From Paracoccus sp. M683 (lineage in GTDB: Bacteria > Pseudomonadota > Alphaproteobacteria > Rhodobacterales > Rhodobacteraceae): a stretch of 64,000 bases of DNA. The stretch spans positions 248,001 to 312,000 of the forward strand of contig NZ_VKDF01000002.1 of assembly GCF_007096355.1 (NCBI RefSeq). Direction: 5' to 3'. The translations under genes were made by a program, and so were the position numbers. The notes under the pieces are model-generated. The model searched no databases. It was not told the origin of the DNA and worked only from the letters and a program-made list of their open reading frames with translations. Shown piece after piece: positions 58,495-64,000 of the stretch (its first letter is position 1; the number at the start of each line of letters is the position of its first letter).

Positions 58495-59304
58495 TCAGTC
58501 CAGCCCGAGCACATCGGCCATGTCATATTCGCCCGGTCCCTTGTCCTGCCCCCACAGTGCGGCGCGCAGCGCGCCACGGGCAAAGATGGCGCGGTCGTTG
58601 GCCAGATGGCGCAGCACGACGCGCTCGCCATCCGCGGCGAAGATGACGTCATGTTCGCCCACCACATCGCCGCCGCGAATGGCTGAAAAACCGATGCTGC
58701 CGCGTTCGCGCGCGCCGGTGATGCCTTCGCGGGCAGGGGTGCGCAGGTCGGCCAGCGTTTCGCCGCGCCCTTCGGCGGCGGCCTCGCCCAGCATCAACGC
58801 GGTGCCGGATGGCGCATCGACCTTGTGGCGGTGATGGGCCTCGACCACCTCGATATCCCAATCCTCGCCAAGCGCGGCGGCGACCTTGCGGGTCAGGCCG
58901 ACCAGCAGGTTGACGCCAAGGCTCATGTTGCCCGCACGGATGATCGGGGCGTGGCGGGCGGCGGCGGCGATATATGTCAGGTCCTCATCCGACAGGCCGG
59001 TGGTGCCGATCACATGCACGGCGCGGGCCTGTGCGGTCAGTTCGGCATAGGCAACGGTCGCGGCGGGGGTGGTAAAGTCGATCAGCGCCTGCGCCCCGGC
59101 AATCGCCTCGATCGCGTCATCGGTGACGGTCACGCCAAGGGGCGCGCCGCCCATGGCCACGCCCACATCCTGCCCGATCCACGGCCCGCCCGCCCGGTCC
59201 ACCGCCCCGACCAGCCGCGCCTGATCGCTGGCCGTGATCAGCCGGATCAGCATCTGCCCCATGCGCCCCGAGGCGCCTGCGACCACGATTCCCGGTTTGT
59301 CCAT
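58495..59304 (-). CDS. dapB: 4-hydroxy-tetrahydrodipicolinate reductase
   Basis: The NAD(P)H-dependent reductase of lysine and diaminopimelate synthesis, 269 residues. Cofactor motif V-A-G-A-S-G-R-M-G at 8-16, G-T-T-G-L near 100, and the active-site segment [15 protein letters not shown] near 155-169 with catalytic His and Lys. Full length and typical. The ATG at 59304 has AAGGGGG upstream. Divergent from rbfA. Confidence 0.94.
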   Translation of the reverse strand: MDKPGIVVAGASGRMGQMLIRLITASDQARLVGAVDRAGGPWIGQDVGVAMGGAPLGVTVTDDAIEAIAGAQALIDFTTPAATVAYAELTAQARAVHVIGTTGLSDEDLTYIAAAARHAPIIRAGNMSLGVNLLVGLTRKVAAALGEDWDIEVVEAHHRHKVDAPSGTALMLGEAAAEGRGETLADLRTPAREGITGARERGSIGFSAIRGGDVVGEHDVIFAADGERVVLRHLANDRAIFARGALRAALWGQDKGPGEYDMADVLGLD

Positions 59305-59373
59305 GCGTCACCCCCTTGTTACGCCCGTGCTTATCCCGTTGCGGCACGCCCCGCGACCCCTTACATCGGACGG

Positions 59374-59802
59374 ATGGCACAGAAACACCACACCCACGGT
59401 TCCGGTCCCTCGCAGCGACAGTTGCGCGTGGGCGAACTGATCCGCCGCACCCTGTCCGACGTGCTGATGCGCGCGGATGTGCATGATCCGGATCTGAACC
59501 GCCACTCGATCACCGTGTCCGAGGTCAAGGCCTCGCCCGACCTCAAGGTCGCCACGGCCTATGTCCTGCCGCTTGGCGGGCGCGATGCGCAAGACGCGCT
59601 GGTCGCGCTGCGCCGCAACGCACCCGAACTGCGCCACCATATCGCCAAGGCGATGACGCTGAAATACGCGCCGCAGCTGCGCTTCGTGCTGGACGAGACC
59701 TTTGACCGCATGGATGACACACGCCGCATGTTCGCCGACGAGCGCGTGCGCCGCGATGTGGAACATCACGACGAGGATGACGACGATTCCGAAGGAAACT
59801 AA
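59374..59802 (+). CDS. rbfA: 30S ribosome-binding factor RbfA
   Basis: A small KH-fold protein that binds free 30S subunits and helps mature 16S rRNA; 142 residues. The core [13 protein letters not shown] is at about 19-31, [10 protein letters not shown] near 50, and L-R-F-V-L-D-E near 105. The tail is acidic (D-E-D-D-D-D), typical of alphaproteobacteria. Start at the ATG at 59374 after GGACGG. Followed by the DUF2233 gene with 26 bases overlap and by truB, the common rbfA-truB neighbourhood. Confidence 0.92.
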   Translation: MAQKHHTHGSGPSQRQLRVGELIRRTLSDVLMRADVHDPDLNRHSITVSEVKASPDLKVATAYVLPLGGRDAQDALVALRRNAPELRHHIAKAMTLKYAPQLRFVLDETFDRMDDTRRMFADERVRRDVEHHDEDDDDSEGN

Positions 59803-60547
59803 CCGCTGGCAGCGGCTTGGGCTGGCGGCGGGTTTTCTGCTGGCCTTTGTGATCCCCGCATCGGCCGAGGGCTGCGGCAAGCTGGCCCATGACGGGCAAA
59901 GCTATGTCATCTGCGAGGTGCAGGCACCCGAGGAACCGCGCCTGCGCCTGTGGCAGGATGATGCCGAGGGTGCCCCGCTGAGGAATTTCAACGCCGTGCG
60001 GCGGATGCTGGCCGGTGGTGAAAGCCTGCGTTTCGCCATGAATGCAGGGATGTTCCACGCCGATTACAGCCCCGTCGGGCTGCTGGTGATCGAGGGCGAC
60101 GAGCGCCACGGCATCGTCACGGCGGGCGGAGGCGGTAACTTCGGCATGCTGCCCAATGGCGTCTTTTGCACCGGCGGCGCGCGACCCTTTCAGGTGATCG
60201 AAAGCCGTGCCTTTGCGGCGGCCCGGCCTGATTGCCGGCTGGCCACCCAATCGGGGCCGATGCTGGTGATCGACGGCGAATTGCATCCGCGTTTTCTGGT
60301 CGACAGCGACAGCCGCTATATCCGCAATGGTGTCGGTGTGTCGCCCGATGGCCAGACCGCCTATTTCGCCATTTCCGACAAACCGGTTACCTTCCACGAA
60401 TTCGGGCGGCTGTTCCGCGACGGGCTGGGTGTGCGCGACGCGCTGTATTTCGACGGCTCGATCAGCCGGCTTTACGCACCGGGCCTGAACCGCGCCGATT
60501 TCGGGCGCAGCCTTGGCCCGATGATCGGGCTGGTTGACGGCGGCTAG
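59777..60547 (+). CDS. phosphodiester glycosidase (DUF2233/NAGPA) family exported protein
   Basis: A 256-residue protein with an N-terminal signal (about 14-30, [12 protein letters not shown]) and a NAGPA-type domain: F-A-M-N-A-G-M-F near residue 85, [11 protein letters not shown] near 122, S-G-P-M-L-V near 160, and R-N-G-V-G-V near 185. The mammalian relative uncovers mannose-6-phosphate; bacterial targets are unknown. The ATG at 59777 lies inside the last codons of rbfA (26-base overlap); no later start in frame precedes the signal peptide. Confidence 0.83.
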   Translation: MTTIPKETNRWQRLGLAAGFLLAFVIPASAEGCGKLAHDGQSYVICEVQAPEEPRLRLWQDDAEGAPLRNFNAVRRMLAGGESLRFAMNAGMFHADYSPVGLLVIEGDERHGIVTAGGGGNFGMLPNGVFCTGGARPFQVIESRAFAAARPDCRLATQSGPMLVIDGELHPRFLVDSDSRYIRNGVGVSPDGQTAYFAISDKPVTFHEFGRLFRDGLGVRDALYFDGSISRLYAPGLNRADFGRSLGPMIGLVDGG

Positions 60548-60586
60548 GCGCAGGGCTATCTCGCGCGCTTTCCAAAGGGGCAAGGC

Positions 60587-61483
60587 ATGGCACGCAAGAA
60601 GGGTCGCGACATCAATGGCTGGCTGGTGGTGGACAAGCCCGCCGGCGTGACCTCGACTTCGGTTGTGGCCAAGGTGCGCTGGGCGCTGGATGCGAAAAAG
60701 GCCGGCCATGCCGGCACGCTGGACCCCGATGCGACCGGCGTGCTGGCGGTTGCACTGGGCGAGGCCACAAAGACCGTGCCCTATATCACCGACGCGCTGA
60801 AGGCCTATGACTTCACCGTCAACTGGGGCGCAGAGACCGCGACCGACGATGCCAGTGGCGATGTGGTGCGTCGCAGCGATGCCCGCCCGGATGCCGATGC
60901 CATCCGCGCGGCCCTGCCCGGTTTCACGGGCGAGATCATGCAGGTCCCCCCGGCCTTCTCGGCGGTCAAGGTCGATGGCGAACGCGCCTATGACCTCGCG
61001 CGCGAGGGCGAGGCGGTGGAACTGGCAGCCCGTCCTCTGTGGGTCGAGGAATTGACCCTGACCGAAACCACGCCAGACACCGCCCGGCTGTTGATGGTCT
61101 GCGGCAAGGGCGGCTATGTGCGCTCGATCGCGCGCGATCTGGGTCGGGAACTGGGTTGTCTTGGCCATGTCGCGCATCTGCGGCGGATCTGGTCGGGGCC
61201 GTTTGACGCCGAAAAGGGCGTGGCTTTCGACCGCATCGACCGCGAGGCGCAGGACTGGCTGGAAAGCCAGTTGATGCCGCTGGAAATTGCGCTGGAGGAC
61301 ATGCCGGCCCTGCGCGCCACGGCCGAGGGCGCGGTGCGCATCCGCAACGGCAATCCGGGGCAGGTGACCGGCACCGCAGAATTTGGCGAGACGGTCTGGG
61401 TGGGCGATGCCGACGGGCCGCTGTGCATCGGGCGCTATATGGGTGGTCAGGTTCACCCTGACCGCGTGTTCAACCTGCGCTGA
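60587..61483 (+). CDS. truB: tRNA pseudouridine(55) synthase
   Basis: Makes pseudouridine at position 55 of tRNA. 298 residues; catalytic Asp46 in G-T-L-D-P-D-A-T-G, upstream [10 protein letters not shown], Tyr in K-A-Y-D-F-T, and Y-V-R-S-I-A-R-D-L near residue 175. A C-terminal PUA-like segment includes I-R-N-G-N-P. GGGGCAAGGC precedes the ATG at 60587. Convergent with the NlpC gene, overlapping by 14 bases. Confidence 0.93.
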   Translation: MARKKGRDINGWLVVDKPAGVTSTSVVAKVRWALDAKKAGHAGTLDPDATGVLAVALGEATKTVPYITDALKAYDFTVNWGAETATDDASGDVVRRSDARPDADAIRAALPGFTGEIMQVPPAFSAVKVDGERAYDLAREGEAVELAARPLWVEELTLTETTPDTARLLMVCGKGGYVRSIARDLGRELGCLGHVAHLRRIWSGPFDAEKGVAFDRIDREAQDWLESQLMPLEIALEDMPALRATAEGAVRIRNGNPGQVTGTAEFGETVWVGDADGPLCIGRYMGGQVHPDRVFNLR

Positions 61484-62303
61484 AGCGTCGGGCGCCCTGA
61501 AAGGGGCCTTCGCCTGCGGCTTCGATCCGGGCCTTGGCGGCCTCGATTCCCTCGATGGTGACGGCCATGGTATGCGCATTGGCGTGGATCATGCGGTCCG
61601 CGTCGATGACCATCGCCACATGGCGCGGCCAGAACAGCAGATCGCCGGGTTGCGGTGCGCCCTCGACCGGCTTGCCGGCCTTGCGTTGCAGGTCGGTATC
61701 GCCGGGGCAGGCGATGCCGCAGGCGGCCAGCGCGCATTGCACAAGGCCTGAACAGTCGATGCCCCAATCGCTGTTGCCGCCCCACAGATAGGGCGTGCCC
61801 AAAAGGCGCAGCGCCACCGCCACCGGGTCGGTTTCGTCCCGGTCGGTGATGTGCTGGACAGGAACATAGCCGCCTGTGGCGAGGCGGGCGAATTTGCCCT
61901 CGAACCCCTCGACGGCCAGCCGGGCGCCGATGGACAGGGCGAAATACTGATGCGTCTTCATGTCGGGGGCGGGGTAAAGATGCGTCGCTGCTGCGCTGAC
62001 GCGATGGGTCAGGGGCGGCAGCTGGTCAGACAGCGCGGCCCCCGTGGTCCAGCCGCAATAACCATCGGCGGCGGCTTGCACAAAAAACCAGCCATCTGGG
62101 CCTTCCTCGTCGATCACGGTGACATCGGCACCGAAATTCAGCTGCCGGTCGCGCGCCCCGGCGGGCGTGCGGCACAGTTCCGCCAAGGGCACGGCCACGC
62201 GCATCGGCACGCCGTCCGTATAGGCGGGCCGGTCCAGAACACCGTGCAGCGAGGACAGCGCAATGCGGTCGGTGGCGGGGGTCAGGCGTGGATCGCCGTT
62301 CAT
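61470..62303 (-). CDS. NlpC/P60 family cysteine peptidase with SH3-like domains
   Basis: A 277-residue cell-wall peptidase. N-terminal SH3-like modules (about 30-150; G-W-F-F-V-Q, G-Y-V-P-V-Q) precede the NlpC/P60 domain with Cys184 in I-D-C-S-G-L-V-Q, His228 in R-H-V-A-M-V and the third polar residue at His240 in M-I-H-A-N-A. Such enzymes cut D-Glu-meso-DAP or related peptide links. No signal peptide is visible, so it may act on muropeptides in the cytoplasm. It overlaps the aminopeptidase stop by 4 bases, which suggests joint peptide recycling. Confidence 0.87.
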   Translation of the reverse strand: MNGDPRLTPATDRIALSSLHGVLDRPAYTDGVPMRVAVPLAELCRTPAGARDRQLNFGADVTVIDEEGPDGWFFVQAAADGYCGWTTGAALSDQLPPLTHRVSAAATHLYPAPDMKTHQYFALSIGARLAVEGFEGKFARLATGGYVPVQHITDRDETDPVAVALRLLGTPYLWGGNSDWGIDCSGLVQCALAACGIACPGDTDLQRKAGKPVEGAPQPGDLLFWPRHVAMVIDADRMIHANAHTMAVTIEGIEAAKARIEAAGEGPFQGARRFSAG

Positions 62304-63676
62304 GCCAGCACCTGTGGCAGGGCGGCCAGCAGCGCTCGCGCGCCCTGTCCTGTGCCGCCTTTCGTCCGGCCCGGCGCGGGTTTCGGCGCCCAGCCATAGA
62401 TATCCAGATGAACATAGCGCCCCGCGCCTTCGGCAAAGCGGCGCAGGAACAGGGCGGCAGTGATGGATCCGGCCATGCCGCCGCCCGGCGCATTGTCCAG
62501 ATCGGCGATATCGGGTTCGATCAGCGGCTCGTAAGGATCCCAGAAAGGCATTCGCCACAGGGGATCGGCGACCGCCATCGCCGCCGATTGCAGCGCCGTC
62601 GCGGTGGCGTCGTCGTCGCAATAGAAGGGCGGGATATCGGGGCCAAGCGCCACCCGCGCCGCGCCGGTCAGCGTGGCATAGCTGACCAGCAGGTCAGGCT
62701 TGCTTTCTGCCGCCAGGGCCAGCGCATCGGCCAGAACCAACCGCCCCTCGGCATCGGTGTTGTTGATCTCGACCGTCAGGCCCTGGCGGCTGGTCAGCAC
62801 GTCACCGGGCCGGAAGGCATTGCCCGCCACCGAGTTTTCCACCGCCGGGATCAGCACCCGCAGCCGCAGCCGATCGGTCGCGCCAGTCAGCGCCAGCATC
62901 TTCACCAGCCCCAGAACCGTCGCCGCGCCGCCCATGTCCTTTTTCATCAGCGCCATGGAAGCGCCGGGTTTCAGGTTCAGTCCGCCGGTGTCGAAACAGA
63001 CGCCCTTGCCCACCAGAACCAGCGTCGGGCCGTTGTCGCCAAGGGTCATGTCGATCAGCCGCGGCTCTTGTGCGGCGGCCCTGCCGACGGTGTGGATCAG
63101 CGGGAAGTTGTCACGCAGCAACGCCTCGCCCGTGGTGACGGTGATCTTTGCGCCGATCTGCCCGGCCAGATCGCGGGCGGCCTGTTCCAGCGCATCGGGG
63201 CCCATGTCATTTGCCGGGGTGTTGATCAGGTCGCGGGTCAGAAACTCGCCCGCCGCGATGGCCAGAAGCCGCCCGGCATCGACACCATCAGGCGCCACCA
63301 GCCGCGCCTTGGCGCCGCCGCCGGCCTTGTAGCGATCAAAGCGATAACTGGCCAACAGCCAGCCAAGCGCGGTTTCGTCGGCATCCAGCCAATCGGGCAG
63401 GTTCATCAGCCGCCAGTCGCCCGCCGGCAACCCGCTGGCCGCGCGGGCCAGAAGGAAACGGTCGCGCTTTGCCCGCGCAGGATCGCCCAGCCCGAACAGT
63501 GCCCCGCGCAGCCCGCCATCGGCCGATGGCAGCAGGCAGATCTGGCCGGCATTGCCAATAAAGCCGCTGGCATCGGGCCAACCGCCGGCCTGCGCCGCAT
63601 CGGGGACCGGATCGCCCTTGGCAACGGTCCACAGCGGCAGGGTCTCGGATGAGGGCGGGGCAAATTCTGGCTGCAT
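62300..63676 (-). CDS. leucyl aminopeptidase family protein (M17)
   Basis: A 458-residue di-zinc aminopeptidase. Metal and active-site residues: Lys224 and Asp229 in V-G-K-G-V-C-F-D-T-G-G, Lys246 region K-K-D-M-G-G, and the family signature N-T-D-A-E-G-R-L at 306-313. It removes N-terminal residues from peptides in the cytoplasm. The length is shorter than E. coli PepA, matching the PepB/LAP-like alphaproteobacterial group. Coupled with the NlpC/P60 gene (ATGA overlap). Confidence 0.9.
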   Translation of the reverse strand: MQPEFAPPSSETLPLWTVAKGDPVPDAAQAGGWPDASGFIGNAGQICLLPSADGGLRGALFGLGDPARAKRDRFLLARAASGLPAGDWRLMNLPDWLDADETALGWLLASYRFDRYKAGGGAKARLVAPDGVDAGRLLAIAAGEFLTRDLINTPANDMGPDALEQAARDLAGQIGAKITVTTGEALLRDNFPLIHTVGRAAAQEPRLIDMTLGDNGPTLVLVGKGVCFDTGGLNLKPGASMALMKKDMGGAATVLGLVKMLALTGATDRLRLRVLIPAVENSVAGNAFRPGDVLTSRQGLTVEINNTDAEGRLVLADALALAAESKPDLLVSYATLTGAARVALGPDIPPFYCDDDATATALQSAAMAVADPLWRMPFWDPYEPLIEPDIADLDNAPGGGMAGSITAALFLRRFAEGAGRYVHLDIYGWAPKPAPGRTKGGTGQGARALLAALPQVLA

Positions 63677-63761
63677 GATCGGCCTTCTGGCTGCTGTTGC
63701 GCCCGCCAGACTACACCGCCCGCCGCGCCCTGCAAGCCGAACCGCCCCCCTGAACGGGCAT

Positions 63762-64000
63762 CTAGCCGCTGCCGCATTCCCAGATCTCGGTCAGTGAGCG
63801 GTTGCCCACCCGCGCCAGCCGCGCCCGAACCGCCATCAGCGAGTTCATGTCGCGCCGTTCGATGCACGAGGCCAGATCGACCGCCACCCCCGCCAATGAG
63901 GACAGCCCTACCTGCCAGGCCAGCCGCGACAGCCGCTCGGCCAGGGTGATCGCATCGGCCAGCCGCTGCGTTTCCAGCGCCGTCTCGATATCGGTCAGCA
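63762..64000 (-). CDS. unrecognised protein, C-terminal 78 residues (N-terminus off window)
   Basis: An open frame enters at base 64000 and ends at a TAG at 63762-63764. The visible part is helical and Leu/Ala/Arg-rich (L-A-E-R-L-S-R-L-A-W-Q) and ends E-I-W-E-C-G-S-G. I do not recognise a domain. It is on the same strand as the aminopeptidase, 85 bases upstream of it. Confidence 0.55.
   Translation of the reverse strand, partial: LTDIETALETQRLADAITLAERLSRLAWQVGLSSLAGVAVDLASCIERRDMNSLMAVRARLARVGNRSLTEIWECGSG

Overview
The window looks like a chromosomal stretch from a GC-rich alphaproteobacterium of the family Rhodobacteraceae, most likely a Paracoccus-type organism. This rests on three things: the regB / senC-regA-hvrA photosynthesis/redox regulatory cluster, a polyol operon laid out like the smo/mtlK operon of Rhodobacter sphaeroides, and typical Rhodobacteraceae core genes (Tim44-like TimA, HvrA-type H-NS protein, AddAB next to a thioredoxin). 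The assignment is by recognition only. No rRNA, tRNA, CRISPR array or insertion sequence was seen.

Layout. 1-9.7 kb: envelope and housekeeping genes (DUF2125 exported protein, short crotonase, DUF2853, glucokinase, and the TamA-TamB outer-membrane assembly pair, whose TamB carries a striking ladder of 100-residue repeats). 9.7-14.4 kb: the RegB/RegA redox two-component system with SenC, HvrA and a PAS-only protein behind regB. 14.4-21.5 kb: HD hydrolase, SecB, FxsA, TimA, Smr protein, a class I aminotransferase and FtsK. 21.5-22.7 kb: a gene-poor patch with a decayed ImmA/IrrE metallopeptidase and one small unknown gene.

23.5-43.7 kb is a 20-kb carbohydrate-catabolism island with three transport systems. 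The first is an orphan CUT1-type ABC transporter. The second is a TctABC tripartite tricarboxylate transporter facing an SDR / FAH-hydrolase / class II aldolase / OtnI-type isomerase operon. The third is a sorbitol/mannitol ABC transporter (smoEFGK) with sorbitol and mannitol dehydrogenases, a HAD phosphatase and a frameshifted FGGY pentulose kinase, headed by a SorC-type regulator gene. Two GTATAC-core palindromes at the TctABC promoter and in front of the SDR operon suggest shared GntR-type control. This TctABC-SDR-FAH-aldolase-isomerase set is the best candidate here for an unassigned pathway.

43.7-64 kb: catalase-peroxidase KatG divergent from OxyR, a DUF900 lipoprotein hydrolase, then a tightly overlapping operon tsaE-amgK (fused), murU, addB, addA, trxA that joins tRNA modification, cell-wall sugar recycling and recombination repair. 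After it come an SH3 protein, a HIT protein, DapB, RbfA, a phosphodiester glycosidase, TruB, an NlpC/P60 peptidase, a leucyl aminopeptidase and the tail of an unrecognised gene. Convergent gene pairs repeatedly overlap at their stop codons. Strong terminators lie only after tamB, katG and trxA, with a bidirectional hairpin after hvrA and a double hairpin near 23.46 kb.
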